Source of the DNA: Eubacterium sp. AF22-9
Lineage (GTDB): Bacteria; Bacillota; Clostridia; Lachnospirales; Lachnospiraceae
DNA length: 64,000 nucleotides
Reading direction: 5' to 3'
Assembly: GCA_003458705.1 (NCBI GenBank)
Contig: QRVH01000002.1
Coordinates: 45,267 to 109,266, forward strand
Shown here piece by piece: positions 39,268 through 49,086 of this stretch. Position 1 is the first letter of the stretch, and each line of letters begins with the position of its first letter. The notes under the pieces were generated by a model. The model was not told the DNA's origin and ran no database searches. It saw nothing but the letters and a program-made list of their open reading frames with translations. Both the position numbers and the translations under genes were made by a program.

Positions 39268-40629
39268 ATGGAAAATGCCAATACTATGGATAATGCAAAA
39301 ATGACTAATGGACCAATAACAAGGATTTTATTATCATTTGCAGGTCCGGTGCTTTTAGGTCAGTTACTGCAGCAGCTTTATAATATTGCGGATGCAGCTA
39401 TTGTCGGACAGTTCTTAAGTTCTAAGGCACTTGCAGCGGTTGGTGCAACATCTTCTCTTACATATATAGTATGTTATTTCTGTATAGGTTCATGTATAGG
39501 AATAAGTGTTCCTGTGTCACAGGCATTTGGAGCAGGAAAGAATGATGATTTAAGAAAATATTTTGTTAATGGAGTCTACTTTGCGCTTGCAATCGCGGTT
39601 ATTATGACAGCAGTTACAGCGTCTATGAGTGGACTCTTTTTAACGTGGTTAAAGACACCTGAAAATATATTTAAAGATGCACATGTGTATCTTGTTATTA
39701 TATTTTTGGGGCTTCCACTGACGGTACTATATAATTTCTGCTTCGGAATTCTTATGGCTTTCGGGGATAGCAAGAAATCAACTATATTTATGGCAGTATC
39801 GACAGTTATTAATATTTTTCTTGATCTGTTTCTGGTTGTTGTTGTGAAGTGGGGAGTTGCCGGAGCTGCAATTGCTACTATATTTTCACAGGGAATTGCA
39901 GGTGTTCTTAGTGCTATATATATCTTTAAGAAGTACAAACTGTTATTTCCGGTTAATGCAGATGAAAGAAAGTTCCATCCGTATTACATGAAGAACATTA
40001 TTAAAATGTGCATGCCAATGGGACTGCAGTATTCTATAACTGCAATTGGAGCTATTATTCTGCAGTATTATGTTAATGCATTAGGAGAGGAAGCTATTGC
40101 TGGATTTACATCTGGATATAAGATTAAGAACCTGATTTTGTGTCCGTTAAATGCGCTTGGAACGGCACTTTCTTCTTTTGTAGGACAGAACTTTGGAGCT
40201 AAGAGATTTGACCGTATAAGTGAGGGATTTAAGAGAACTTTGGAGATAGGTCTTATCTATTCTGTAATTACTATGGTTGTATGCTTTTTTACAGGTAAAT
40301 ATATGGCGCTTATATTCGTAGATGCAGCCGATACGGTTGTTGTCGGTTACACTGTGAAGTTTATAAAATATATAAGTGTGTTTAATGCGGAGCTTGCACT
40401 TTTGTTTACTGCGAGATACTCTGTTCAGGGTATGGGATATGGCAAATATTCTATCCTCTCAGGACTTGCTGAGATGGCTGGTAGGGCGGCTGTTGCTGTG
40501 CTTCTGATACCGCATTTTGGCTTTGATGCAGTGTGCTGGAATGAGGGACTTACATTCCTTGCAGGAATTGCAGTTATTCTGCCAATTTATATTAAACTAT
40601 TTTGCCATTTGCGTAAAAGTATGATATAA
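39268..40629 (+). CDS. MATE family efflux transporter
   Basis: The 453-residue protein has 12 predicted membrane helices in two halves, with family motifs LSFAGPVLLGQLLQQLYNIADA near the N-terminus and SFVGQNFGAKRFDRISEGF in the second half. MATE proteins expel cationic drugs or metabolites using Na+ or H+ gradients. It stands alone with its own promoter, and no regulator lies beside it. The substrate cannot be predicted. Confidence 0.9.
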   Translation: MENANTMDNAKMTNGPITRILLSFAGPVLLGQLLQQLYNIADAAIVGQFLSSKALAAVGATSSLTYIVCYFCIGSCIGISVPVSQAFGAGKNDDLRKYFVNGVYFALAIAVIMTAVTASMSGLFLTWLKTPENIFKDAHVYLVIIFLGLPLTVLYNFCFGILMAFGDSKKSTIFMAVSTVINIFLDLFLVVVVKWGVAGAAIATIFSQGIAGVLSAIYIFKKYKLLFPVNADERKFHPYYMKNIIKMCMPMGLQYSITAIGAIILQYYVNALGEEAIAGFTSGYKIKNLILCPLNALGTALSSFVGQNFGAKRFDRISEGFKRTLEIGLIYSVITMVVCFFTGKYMALIFVDAADTVVVGYTVKFIKYISVFNAELALLFTARYSVQGMGYGKYSILSGLAEMAGRAAVAVLLIPHFGFDAVCWNEGLTFLAGIAVILPIYIKLFCHLRKSMI

Positions 40630-40630
40630 T
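40602..40630 (+). promoter_or_regulatory. Putative promoter of trpS
   Basis: TTGCCA (40602-40607), 17-bp spacer, perfect TATAAT (40625-40630). It overlaps the last codons of the MATE gene and gives a leader of about 30 bases, so no T-box fits. Confidence 0.65.
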
Positions 40631-40664
40631 TTTTACAATTTTGGGATGAGGAAAGGTGGCGCTT

Positions 40665-41756
40665 ATGTCTAAGATTATATTAACAGGTGACAGACCAACC
40701 GGAAGACTTCACTTAGGTCATTATGTTGGATCTTTAAAGCGAAGAGTTGAATTACAGAATTCAGGTGAATACGAGAAGATTTTTATTATGATTGCGGATG
40801 CACAGGCATTAACAGATAATGCTGATAATCCGGAGAAAGTAAGACAGAACATAATCGAGGTTGCACTCGATTATCTTTCAGTTGGTATTGATCCAGCTAA
40901 GTCTAATATATTTATCCAGTCACAGATTTCACAGCTTACAGAGCTTACATTTTATTATATGAACCTCGTTACAGTTTCAAGACTTCAGAGAAACCCTACA
41001 GTTAAATCTGAGATTCAGATGCGTAATTTTGAGGCGAGTATTCCGGTAGGATTTTTCTGTTATCCTATAAGCCAGGCTGCGGATATTACTGCATTTAAGG
41101 CTACTACAGTTCCTGTAGGAGAAGATCAGGAGCCTATGATTGAGCAGTGCCGTGAGATTGTAAGAAAGTTTAACTCTGTATACGGAGAGGCTCTTGTTGA
41201 ACCTGAGATTCTTCTTCCAGATAATAAGGCATGTTTAAGACTTCCTGGTACTGATGGTAAGGCTAAGATGAGCAAGTCATTAGGAAATTGTATTTACTTA
41301 TCTGACACTCCAGAGGAAGTTAAGAAAAAGGTTATGAGTATGTACACAGACCCTAACCATATTCAGGTATCTGATCCTGGACAGGTTGAGGGTAACACAG
41401 TATTTACTTATCTTGATGCTTTCAGCAGTGATGAGGATTTTGCTGAATTCCTTCCTGATTATAAGAATCTTGATGAATTAAAGGATCATTACAGAAGAGG
41501 TGGTCTTGGAGATGTTAAGGTTAAGAAGTTCCTTCTTAATGTTATCAACAAGGAGCTTGAACCAATCAGAGCAAGAAGACATGAATATGAAAAGGATATT
41601 CCAGAAGTATATAATATCCTTAAGAGAGGTACAGAAGCGGCTTATGCTGTTGCACAGGACACTCTTGATGATGTCAAGGCTGCTATGAAGATTGATTATT
41701 TTAATGATGCAGAACTTATTAAGGTTCAGTCAGAAAAATACAGCAGAACAGAGTAA
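40665..41756 (+). CDS. trpS: Tryptophanyl-tRNA synthetase
   Basis: The 363-residue class I synthetase has the HIGH-type signature [17 protein letters not shown] and the KMSKS loop [11 protein letters not shown]. It is somewhat longer than the usual 330 residues, from inserts after the KMSKS region ([17 protein letters not shown]) typical of the Clostridia/Lachnospira-type TrpRS. GAGGAAAGG precedes the ATG at 40665; a GTG at 40656 lies within it. Confidence 0.94.
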   Translation: MSKIILTGDRPTGRLHLGHYVGSLKRRVELQNSGEYEKIFIMIADAQALTDNADNPEKVRQNIIEVALDYLSVGIDPAKSNIFIQSQISQLTELTFYYMNLVTVSRLQRNPTVKSEIQMRNFEASIPVGFFCYPISQAADITAFKATTVPVGEDQEPMIEQCREIVRKFNSVYGEALVEPEILLPDNKACLRLPGTDGKAKMSKSLGNCIYLSDTPEEVKKKVMSMYTDPNHIQVSDPGQVEGNTVFTYLDAFSSDEDFAEFLPDYKNLDELKDHYRRGGLGDVKVKKFLLNVINKELEPIRARRHEYEKDIPEVYNILKRGTEAAYAVAQDTLDDVKAAMKIDYFNDAELIKVQSEKYSRTE

Positions 41757-41794
41757 TTATTTTAATTAAATATACACACGGAGGCTTTTCTATT

Positions 41795-42757
41795 ATGAGA
41801 CATTTACTTAGTCCGCTTGATTTAAGCGTTGATGAACTGGCAAGATTATTAGATCTTGCAAGAGACATTTCAAAGGATCCATCAAAGTACGGTCATGTAT
41901 GTGATGGAAAGAAGATAGCCACATTGTTCTATGAGCCAAGTACTAGAACAAGATTAAGCTTCGAGGCTGCCATGATTAACCTTGGCGGTCAGGTATTAGG
42001 CTTTTCTGAGGCTTCTTCAAGTTCAGCGTCAAAGGGTGAAAGTGTTGCAGATACTATAAGAGTTATCTCTTGTTATGCAGATATATGTGCAATGCGTCAT
42101 CCAAAGGAAGGTGCTCCAATGGTAGCTTCTGAATATTCGCACATTCCTATTATCAATGCAGGTGATGGAGGACATCAGCATCCTACACAGACACTTACAG
42201 ATCTTATGACAATAAGGGAACTCCGTGGTTCACTTGATAATTTTACAATAGGATTATGTGGTGACCTTAAGTTCGGAAGAACAGTTCACTCACTTATAAG
42301 CTCATTAGTAAGATATAAGAATGTAAAGTTTGTCCTTATATCACCTAAGGAGTTAAGAATTCCTGATTATATCAGGGATGATGTACTTAAGGCTAATAAC
42401 TGTGATTTCGTAGAAGTTGAGAACCTTGAGCAGGCTATGCCAGAACTTGATATTCTTTATATGACAAGAGTACAGAGAGAAAGATTCTTCAGCGAAGATG
42501 AGTACTTAAGAATGAAGGACTTCTATATACTGGATGAAGATAAGATGGCACTTGGAAAGCCTGATATGTATGTTCTTCACCCACTTCCAAGAGTTAATGA
42601 GATATCAGTTGATGTTGATAATGATGACAGAGCTGCTTATTTCAAGCAGGTTCAGTTTGGCGTATATGTTAGAATGGCACTTATACTTACTTTACTTGGT
42701 CTGGACACAGCAGTTAATCCATCATTAGCTCGTGTACTTGATTCATTGGATGCATAA
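41795..42757 (+). CDS. pyrB: Aspartate carbamoyltransferase catalytic subunit
   Basis: The 320-residue catalytic chain has the carbamoyl-phosphate loop [13 protein letters not shown], the 80s-loop [10 protein letters not shown], the [12 protein letters not shown] motif and the C-terminal [14 protein letters not shown]. It catalyses the first committed pyrimidine step. GGAGG lies upstream. It overlaps no other gene, and pyrI begins 13 bases later, so the holoenzyme is the regulated PyrB-PyrI type seen in enteric bacteria. Confidence 0.96.
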   Translation: MRHLLSPLDLSVDELARLLDLARDISKDPSKYGHVCDGKKIATLFYEPSTRTRLSFEAAMINLGGQVLGFSEASSSSASKGESVADTIRVISCYADICAMRHPKEGAPMVASEYSHIPIINAGDGGHQHPTQTLTDLMTIRELRGSLDNFTIGLCGDLKFGRTVHSLISSLVRYKNVKFVLISPKELRIPDYIRDDVLKANNCDFVEVENLEQAMPELDILYMTRVQRERFFSEDEYLRMKDFYILDEDKMALGKPDMYVLHPLPRVNEISVDVDNDDRAAYFKQVQFGVYVRMALILTLLGLDTAVNPSLARVLDSLDA

Positions 42758-42770
42758 GGAGGAGAATAAT

Positions 42771-43193
42771 ATGTTAAATGTAGGCGAACTTAATGAAGGA
42801 TTTGTTCTTGATCACATTGAGGCTGGAAAAGCAATGATGATTTACAATTACTTAGGCCTTGACAAGCTTGACTGTCAGGTTGCTATCATCAAGAATGCAA
42901 GAAGTAATAAGATGGGCAAGAAGGATATTATTAAGATTGAGGGTGGTCTTGATCTTGTTGATCTCGATGTTTTAGGATTCGTTGACCATAACATTACTGT
43001 TAATATTATTAAGAATGGTGAGATAGTAGAGAAGAAGACATTATCGCTTCCAAAGCAGGTTACTAATATTATCAAATGTAAGAATCCTAGATGTATCACA
43101 TCTATAGAGCAGGGATTAAAGCAGGTGTTCGTACTTGCTGATGAGGAAAAGCAGGTTTACAGATGTAAGTACTGCGAAGAGAAATATTCATAA
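42771..43193 (+). CDS. pyrI: Aspartate carbamoyltransferase regulatory subunit
   Basis: The 140-residue regulatory chain has the N-terminal nucleotide-binding domain and the C-terminal zinc domain with its four cysteines (CKNPRCITS and YRCKYCEEKYS). PyrI binds CTP/ATP to tune PyrB. AAGGAGG precedes the ATG at 42771; an in-frame codon at 42732 would overlap pyrB and is not supported. Confidence 0.95.
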   Translation: MLNVGELNEGFVLDHIEAGKAMMIYNYLGLDKLDCQVAIIKNARSNKMGKKDIIKIEGGLDLVDLDVLGFVDHNITVNIIKNGEIVEKKTLSLPKQVTNIIKCKNPRCITSIEQGLKQVFVLADEEKQVYRCKYCEEKYS

Positions 43194-43198
43194 AAATT

Positions 43199-43228
43199 AA
43201 TGGCTGTCGTTACTAAACGGCAGCCATT
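43199..43228 (+). terminator. Bidirectional terminator between pyrI and the lactonase gene
   Basis: AATGGCTGTCGTT (43199-43211) pairs with AACGGCAGCCATT (43216-43228) across a 4-base loop. On the minus strand the stem is followed by AATTTTT, so it can serve both convergent genes. Confidence 0.7.
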
Positions 43229-43254
43229 CTTAATATGTGTCATAATGCACATTT

Positions 43255-44304
43255 TTAATTAAGTTCTTTAATTATCATATTATTAGGTCTTGAAATCTTA
43301 AGCTCCGGACCATTCATTATTATGAGCCCTTTGTCGTATTTTACAGTAAATATCGTGATAGAATTCCCTTCATTATTCATTGACATTAAATGCTTGTCGT
43401 CAGGGAAAAGCCTTATGTACTTAGGGTAATCACCACTGATAGGGAGAGAATTAAGGCTTGAGAGCTTTCCTGTTTTGGTATCAACCTTGTAAATTGTAAC
43501 TGTATTATCGCCGGCATTAGAGCAAAGCAGATGCTTTCCTGTGCTGTCAAATGTTATGTTAGCAGCCGCACTGTTAGACTTGTGGTCTCTTCTTACAGTG
43601 AATATATTCTGTACTAAATCAAAACGGTCTTTGTCTGAATTCTTATCATAAGAATATACATTAATATAATTCTTCATTTCACAGACAACATAAGCAAACT
43701 TACCATCCTGACTGAATTCAATCTGTCTTGGTGCAGATTCCTGCTGTGAACGGATTATATCGTATAACTTTAATTTACCAGTTACATGATTGAATTCATA
43801 AAGTTTAATCTGGTCAATTCCAGGGTCACATACACATAAAAGTTCTTCATCAGGTGTGAATGTACTCCAGCTTATATGAGGACGGAAGTTTCTTTCTGCA
43901 ACACTTCCGATTCCTTTATGAAATACTTCATCAGCTATAAATCCCACTGAACCATCAGCATTGATGTGCAAAACAGTAATCTTACCATCATGATAACCGG
44001 ATACAATAAGGAATCTGTTATCACTTGTCACACATATATGACAGCCGCGCATTCCGTTGATTGAAGCAACATTCATAAGCTCAAGGCTGCCGTCTTCTAA
44101 TACAGCATAAGCTGAAACACCCTGGTCGCATATAGCGTATAAGAAATTCTTATCAGGTGAAAATGTAATGAAAGAAGGATTATCAATTGCAACCTCTTCA
44201 CGCTCTGTTATTCTTCCTTTAGCCACATCACAGTCATATATATGGATACCTTTACTGCTTTCGTGTGTATAGCTGCCTGCATAAGCTACATATTTCTTTT
44301 CCAT
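43255..44304 (-). CDS. Lactonase family protein (6-phosphogluconolactonase-like beta-propeller)
   Basis: The 349-residue product resembles the seven-bladed propeller lactonase family (PF10282 type): YVAYAGSYTHESSKGIHIY at the start, repeated blades of the form DKNFLYAICDQGVSAYAV and GKFAYVVCEMKNYINVYSY, and RLFPDDKHLMSMN near the end. Relatives hydrolyse 6-phosphogluconolactone or other lactones in the cytoplasm. There is no signal peptide. A GGAGGCGG stretch lies just before the start on the minus strand. No pentose-phosphate partner is beside it, so the precise substrate is inferred. Confidence 0.8.
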   Translation of the reverse strand: MEKKYVAYAGSYTHESSKGIHIYDCDVAKGRITEREEVAIDNPSFITFSPDKNFLYAICDQGVSAYAVLEDGSLELMNVASINGMRGCHICVTSDNRFLIVSGYHDGKITVLHINADGSVGFIADEVFHKGIGSVAERNFRPHISWSTFTPDEELLCVCDPGIDQIKLYEFNHVTGKLKLYDIIRSQQESAPRQIEFSQDGKFAYVVCEMKNYINVYSYDKNSDKDRFDLVQNIFTVRRDHKSNSAAANITFDSTGKHLLCSNAGDNTVTIYKVDTKTGKLSSLNSLPISGDYPKYIRLFPDDKHLMSMNNEGNSITIFTVKYDKGLIIMNGPELKISRPNNMIIKELN

Positions 44305-44372
44305 GATTATCCGCCTCCGTAAAACATATATATTACTATTTTATAGCAAGAGGAGGGGATTTTCAATACTGG

Positions 44373-44630
44373 TCAGATACATTTTTGCTTGACCTTATCA
44401 GGACATATGCTTACAAGTATAATATCAGGTCCGATTGTGCGGATACATTTGAATGGAATAACATATTCATAGTCTCTTCCAAGCAGTCCGCACAATCTTG
44501 CAGGACCTGGAACAATAAGTGCAAGTATGCAGCCTGATGCCGGATCGAAATCAATATCAACGACAAATCCTAATATGCAGCAGTCTGTATCATTTATTAC
44601 GGTTTTTCCTTTAAGTTCACATAGACGCAT
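44373..44630 (-). CDS. YlmC/YmxH family sporulation-associated protein
   Basis: The 85-residue PRC-barrel-like protein begins MRLCELKGKTVINDTDC and contains GFVVDIDFDPASG and ARLCGLLGRDYEYVIPFKCI, the hallmark of YlmC/YmxH proteins. These lie next to sigma-G in many spore formers; function is unclear. It is downstream of sigG on the same strand with a 40-base gap, consistent with co-transcription. Confidence 0.85.
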   Translation of the reverse strand: MRLCELKGKTVINDTDCCILGFVVDIDFDPASGCILALIVPGPARLCGLLGRDYEYVIPFKCIRTIGPDIILVSICPDKVKQKCI

Positions 44631-44672
44631 TACAACACCCGGTTATGTGCTTATATTATTATATTACACATT

Positions 44673-45449
44673 TTAACAAAGGTGTCTTTTCATGTCTCTT
44701 AAGGCACATTTTTCAAGGCGGCTTACCTGTGCCTGCGATATTCCTAAGTCTTTCGCAACCTCAGTCTGAGTGCGGCAGTCAAAAAACCTTAGTGTTATTA
44801 TCTGTCGCTCTCTTGGAGAAAGGCGGTTAATTGCTTCTTTAAGGGCAAGATTTCTTACCCATCTGTCTTCAGTGTTTTTCTTGTCCTTGACCTGATCAAT
44901 TACATACAGTGTGTCACCGCCATCATTAAATACCGGCTCATACAGTGAGATTGAAGGTGTCACGGCTTCAAGGGCAATTACGATATCTGCTTTGGATATG
45001 CCAATTTCTTCTGCAATTTCAGTTATTGAAGGCTCTTTTAGATTTTTCTTCATAAGTGCTTCGCGGGTTGTTATAGCTTTGTAAGCGGTATCTTTTAATG
45101 AACGGCTTACTCTTATTGTACTGTTATCGCGCAGGAAGCGCTTTATCTCCCCTATAATCATAGGAACTGCATACGTCGAGAACTGTACATTTAAAGATAT
45201 ATCGAAATTGTCAATTGCTTTAATCATGCCTATACAGCCTATCTGGAACAGGTCATCAAGATTTTCACCGCTCTGGCTGAAGCGCTGGACAATGCTTAAT
45301 ACAAGTCTTAAGTTTCCTTTTATAAATGTTTCTCTTGCCTGTGTATCTCCTGATTTTATCTTTACAAGCAGCTCTTTTGACTGAGCCGGTTTAAGAAGAG
45401 GAAGGTCACTTGTATTGACTCCGCATATTTCAACTTTGTATCCAGCCAT
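44673..45449 (-). CDS. sigG: RNA polymerase sporulation sigma factor SigG
   Basis: The 258-residue sigma-70 family protein is very close to Bacillus SigG: KVEICGVNTSDLPLLK at the start, region 2 (NLRLVLSIVQRFSQSGENLD DLFQIGCIG in sequence), FSTYAVPMIIGEIKRFLRDN, region 3 and region 4 (SQAQVSRLEKCALRDMKR). SigG drives late forespore genes. The start ATG (45447-45449) is preceded by AAGGAGGG on the minus strand; a further upstream ATG would add 26 residues with no homologue. Adjacent to ymxH and divergent from nrdR. Its presence suggests sporulation genes persist in a lineage often called asporogenous. Confidence 0.93.
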   Translation of the reverse strand: MAGYKVEICGVNTSDLPLLKPAQSKELLVKIKSGDTQARETFIKGNLRLVLSIVQRFSQSGENLDDLFQIGCIGMIKAIDNFDISLNVQFSTYAVPMIIGEIKRFLRDNSTIRVSRSLKDTAYKAITTREALMKKNLKEPSITEIAEEIGISKADIVIALEAVTPSISLYEPVFNDGGDTLYVIDQVKDKKNTEDRWVRNLALKEAINRLSPRERQIITLRFFDCRTQTEVAKDLGISQAQVSRLEKCALRDMKRHLC

Positions 45450-45562
45450 AATCCCTCCTTGAACAATACATTTGTTTTTCGATTTATCAACATTAAAAGG
45501 ATTGACATTTTGGCTGGGCTTATTCATAATTAATTTATATATTTAATTCGGAGGTAGATAGC

Positions 45563-46009
45563 GTGAAGTGTCCATTTTGTGGTAAAGATAACACTAAGGT
45601 AATTGATTCAAGACCAACTGATGACAGTTCTATAAGAAGGCGTCGTCAGTGCGATGAATGTGGTAAGAGATTCACTACATATGAAAAGATTGAATCCATG
45701 CCTCTTATTGTTATCAAGAAGGATAATAACAGGGAACCTTATGACAGAGAGAAGATAACAGCAGGTATTGTAAGATCATGCCATAAAAGACCTGTATCTA
45801 TCTCACAGATTAATAATATGGTTGATGAGATTGAGACTCAGATATTTAATATTGGCGAGAAAGAAATTTCAACTAAAACTATCGGTGAGATTGTAATGAG
45901 CAAGCTTAAGGCAGTTGATGAGGTTGCCTATGTAAGATTTGCTTCTGTTTACAGGGAATTTAAGGATGTTGATTCATTTATGGAAGAGATTAAGAAAATC
46001 CTTAAATAA
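45563..46009 (+). CDS. nrdR: Transcriptional repressor NrdR
   Basis: The 148-residue repressor has the N-terminal zinc ribbon ([17 protein letters not shown] and [12 protein letters not shown]) followed by an ATP-cone. NrdR represses ribonucleotide reductase genes when (d)ATP is bound. GTG start with CGGAGG at 45549-45554. Divergent from sigG; no nrd gene is in the window. Confidence 0.96.
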   Translation: MKCPFCGKDNTKVIDSRPTDDSSIRRRRQCDECGKRFTTYEKIESMPLIVIKKDNNREPYDREKITAGIVRSCHKRPVSISQINNMVDEIETQIFNIGEKEISTKTIGEIVMSKLKAVDEVAYVRFASVYREFKDVDSFMEEIKKILK

Positions 46010-46044
46010 TATATATCAGTAATTTGGAAAGGCAGCATAAGGTT

Positions 46045-46542
46045 ATGTTTAAGAGGTTTTATCCTGATATATATATTGATTCAGCTTATGATATAGATTA
46101 TGAAGAGCTGTATAATAAGGGCTACAGAGGTATTATATTTGACATTGATAATACTCTTGTGGAGCATGGCGCGCCGGTTACGAAACGGTGCAGTGATTTA
46201 TTTGACAGATTAAGAGCCATGGGCTTTGATACATGTATTATATCTAATAATAAAGAACCGCGTGTGAAGCCGCTTGCTGATGCATGCGGTTCAAGATATG
46301 TAAGCAAGGCAGGTAAACCATCACCTGTTAATTATATTAAGGCGATGGATATTATGGGAACAGACAGGAATAACACATTCTTTGTTGGTGACCAGCTTTT
46401 TACAGATGTGTGGGGCGCTAATAGGGCAGGTATTATGTCTGTGCTTGTAAAGCCTATTGATAAGCATGAAGAAATTCAGATAATTCTTAAGAGAAGACTG
46501 GAATGGATTGTATTATTTTTCTATAAAAGAAGAAAGCATTAA
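46045..46542 (+). CDS. yqeG: YqeG family HAD-type phosphatase
   Basis: The 165-residue HAD IIIA phosphatase begins MFKRFYPDIYIDSAYDIDYE, matching YqeG (MLKKFLPD...). HAD motif I is FDIDNTLVEHG, motif II is IISNNKE, and motif IV is VGDQLFTDVWGANRAG. The start at 46045 matches the family N-terminus; an upstream TTG at 46024 would lie before it. It precedes the aro genes in the same direction, an arrangement familiar from Bacillus (yqeG-yqeH-aroE). Substrate not known from sequence. Confidence 0.88.
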   Translation: MFKRFYPDIYIDSAYDIDYEELYNKGYRGIIFDIDNTLVEHGAPVTKRCSDLFDRLRAMGFDTCIISNNKEPRVKPLADACGSRYVSKAGKPSPVNYIKAMDIMGTDRNNTFFVGDQLFTDVWGANRAGIMSVLVKPIDKHEEIQIILKRRLEWIVLFFYKRRKH

Positions 46543-46563
46543 TTGCTTAAAGGAGCTTAGATT

Positions 46564-47436
46564 ATGGACATCAAAGGAACAACAAGAGTATGCGGACTTA
46601 TTGGTAATCCGGTAGGACATTCTGTGTCACCGGCAATTCATAATAATCTTGCACGGCTGACAGGAAAAGATATGGTTTATACTACATTTAAAGTGGAAAA
46701 AGGAGATGTGGAAGCTGCTGTAAGGGGCGCTTACAGTCTTAATATACTGGGACTTAATGTCACTGTTCCACACAAGTCAGCAGTTATTGATTCTCTTGTA
46801 GATATAGATCCGCTTGCCAAGGCTATAGGAGCTGTTAATACTCTTGTAAGGGTTGACGGAGGATTCAAAGGATACAACACTGATATTCTTGGACTTGCAA
46901 GGGAGCTTGAAGATGAAGGTATTGAACTTGAGAATTCCAAAGTTATTATTCTTGGAGCAGGAGGAGCAGCAAGAGCCATAACATTCTTATGTTCAAGTAA
47001 GAATGCACAGTGTGTGTATCTGCTGAACAGAACAGTTGATAAGGCTGAGGCGATTGCACAGGCTGTTAATGCACATTTTAACAATGAAAAAGTAATTCCT
47101 ATGAATATTGCTGATTATGCGGATATTCCAGGAGATGATTATATTGTTATCCAGACAACAAGCGTTGGACTTCACCCGAATGATACTGCAGTTGTTATTG
47201 ATGATGAAGAATTTTACAAAAAGGCAGCAGTTGGTGTTGATATCATATATAATCCGGCTGAGACTATGTTTATGAAGCTTATCAAGGCACAGGGGAAAAA
47301 GGCTTATAATGGACTTAAGATGCTTCTGTATCAGGGAGTAAGTGCTTACGAGCTCTGGAATGACTGTAAGATTACTAAGGAAGAGGCTGATGAGGTGTAT
47401 AAGTGTCTTCAGAAGGAGCTTGGGATTGATGAATAA
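46564..47436 (+). CDS. aroE: Shikimate dehydrogenase
   Basis: The 290-residue enzyme has GNPVGHSVSPAIHNN, the catalytic Lys in NVTVPHKSAV, the Asp of KGYNTDILGL, and the NADP Rossmann motif GAGGAARAI. It reduces 3-dehydroshikimate. Its end overlaps the start of aroK by 8 bases (47429-47436), so translation is coupled. Confidence 0.95.
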   Translation: MDIKGTTRVCGLIGNPVGHSVSPAIHNNLARLTGKDMVYTTFKVEKGDVEAAVRGAYSLNILGLNVTVPHKSAVIDSLVDIDPLAKAIGAVNTLVRVDGGFKGYNTDILGLARELEDEGIELENSKVIILGAGGAARAITFLCSSKNAQCVYLLNRTVDKAEAIAQAVNAHFNNEKVIPMNIADYADIPGDDYIVIQTTSVGLHPNDTAVVIDDEEFYKKAAVGVDIIYNPAETMFMKLIKAQGKKAYNGLKMLLYQGVSAYELWNDCKITKEEADEVYKCLQKELGIDE

Positions 47437-47965
47437 CGGACATAATAATATTATTCTCATTGGATTTATGGGAAGTGGCAAGACAACATTTGGAAGATGG
47501 ATTACCAGGAACCACAATATGGAATTCCTTGATACTGACGAGTATATAGAGAATAAGTACAACAAGCTTATTAAGGATATATTCAGGGATTCCGGTGAAG
47601 AGACATTCAGGGATATGGAGACACAGGCTATTAAAGAGCTTGCAAAGGTCTGTGATAACTGTGTTATATCTGTTGGTGGAGGACTGCCGGTAAGAGCGGT
47701 TAACAGAAGTCTTCTTAAGGAGCTTGGAATTGTTGTATATCTGGAAGCATCTGTTGATGAACTGGTAAAGCGTCTGTCTAAAGATACAACCAGACCGCTT
47801 CTTGCAGGAGGCAACTTAAGAGAGAAGATTGAAAGCCTTATGGCTGCAAGGGAGGCTCTTTATAAAGAGGCTGCTGATATTATTGTTAAGACTGATGACA
47901 GAAGATTTGAAGATATGTATACAGATGTTGTGACAGCTATTAATATGGGAATAATGGAGGATTGA
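47429..47965 (+). CDS. aroK: Shikimate kinase
   Basis: The 178-residue kinase has Walker A GFMGSGKTT, the shikimate-binding FLDTDEYIENK and ISVGGGLPVR, and the lid region DTTRPLL. The ATG at 47429 overlaps the aroE stop; AAGGAG in the aroE coding sequence serves as ribosome binding site. An upstream in-frame codon at 47342 would overlap aroE by almost 100 bases and is rejected. It phosphorylates shikimate. Confidence 0.94.
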   Translation: MNNGHNNIILIGFMGSGKTTFGRWITRNHNMEFLDTDEYIENKYNKLIKDIFRDSGEETFRDMETQAIKELAKVCDNCVISVGGGLPVRAVNRSLLKELGIVVYLEASVDELVKRLSKDTTRPLLAGGNLREKIESLMAAREALYKEAADIIVKTDDRRFEDMYTDVVTAINMGIMED

Positions 47966-47966
47966 T

Positions 47967-48410
47967 ATGAAGATACTTGTAATGAACGGACCTAACATTA
48001 ATTTTCTTGGAATAAGAGAGAAAGGCATCTATGGTGAACAGAATTATGAAGCTCTTGTTTCAATGATTGAGAAGAAGGCAGAGGAGCTTGGAGTTGATGT
48101 GGAAGTATTCCAGAGCAATCACGAAGGTGCTATAATTGATAAGATTCAGGAGGCATATTACAATGATGTTGATGGAATTGTTATCAATCCGGGAGCATTC
48201 ACACATTACAGCTATGCGGTAAGAGATGCACTTGCATCTGTTGCAGCTATTCCTAAGATTGAAGTTCATATATCCAACGTACATACAAGGGAGGAATTCA
48301 GACACACATCTGTGACCGTTCCTGTATGTAATGGACAGGTTGTAGGATTAGGGCTTAAAGGATATTTATATGCAATGGAAGCAGTTGTTGACCTTGCGAT
48401 GAAAAAGTAG
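47967..48410 (+). CDS. aroQ: Type II 3-dehydroquinate dehydratase
   Basis: The 147-residue dodecameric-type dehydratase contains MNGPNINFLGIREKGIYG, the NPGAFTHYSYAVRDAL motif and HISNVHTREEFRHTS, with the active-site Tyr, Asn and His expected for AroQ. It converts 3-dehydroquinate to 3-dehydroshikimate, the substrate of AroE. It is 1 base after aroK. aroE-aroK-aroQ form one translationally coupled group. Confidence 0.95.
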   Translation: MKILVMNGPNINFLGIREKGIYGEQNYEALVSMIEKKAEELGVDVEVFQSNHEGAIIDKIQEAYYNDVDGIVINPGAFTHYSYAVRDALASVAAIPKIEVHISNVHTREEFRHTSVTVPVCNGQVVGLGLKGYLYAMEAVVDLAMKK

Positions 48411-48439
48411 TTGCCAAATGTTTATATTTATTATACAAT
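48411..48439 (+). promoter_or_regulatory. Putative promoter of efp
   Basis: TTGCCA (48411-48416), 17-bp spacer, TACAAT (48434-48439), 40 bases before the ATG at 48479. Confidence 0.55.
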
Positions 48440-48478
48440 ATTAGAAGTCATTTGATTATTTAGGAGGTATACCAAAGA

Positions 48479-49036
48479 ATGGTAGATGCAGGTAGTTTTA
48501 AGAACGGTATTACAATTCAGTATGAGAACGGAATTTGGCAGGTAATCGAATTCCAGCATGTTAAGCCTGGTAAGGGATCACCTTTCGTTAGAGCTAAGTT
48601 AAAGAATATTATTTCTGGTGGTGTTATAGAGAATTCTTTCAGACCAACTGAGAAGTTTGATCTTGCACACATCGACAGATCTGAATATCAGTATTTATAT
48701 GCTGATGGAGATCTTTACAACTTCATGAACACAGAAACATATGACCAGATTGCATTAAGCGCTGATCAGGTTGGTGATTCACTTAAGTTCGTAAAAGAGA
48801 ACGAGATGGTTAAGCTCTGTTCACATGAAGGCAATGTATTTGCTATCGAGCCACCTATTTCAGTTGAGCTTGAAGTAACAGAGACAGAGCCAGGTATCAA
48901 GGGTAACACAGCAACAGGTGCTACTAAGCCAGCTATCGTTGAGACAGGAGCTAAGATTATGGTTCCATTATTCGTTAACCAGGGCGATAAGATTAAGATT
49001 GATACTCGTACAGGTGAGTACACATCAAGAGCATAA
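48479..49036 (+). CDS. efp: Elongation factor P
   Basis: The 185-residue three-domain factor starts [13 protein letters not shown] and has the loop [17 protein letters not shown], whose Lys (in GKGSP) is the residue that is modified in other bacteria. The C-terminal OB domain ends [21 protein letters not shown], matching the family. EF-P rescues ribosomes stalled at polyproline. Good TAGGAGG ribosome binding site and a hairpin terminator downstream. Confidence 0.96.
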
Positions 49037-49051
49037 TCAATATGTATTATT

Positions 49052-49086
49052 AAAGGGCTGTCATGCTATGCATGGCAGCCCTTTTT
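49052..49086 (+). terminator. Terminator of efp
   Basis: A 15-bp stem AAAGGGCTGTCATGC / GCATGGCAGCCCTTT (49052-49066 and 49070-49084) with one G-U pair and a TAT loop, followed by TTTTT. Confidence 0.9.

Noticed and set aside
46993..47814. A 273-codon minus-strand open frame across aroE and aroK
   Set aside because: Antisense to two recognised shikimate genes and without homology or ribosome binding site.
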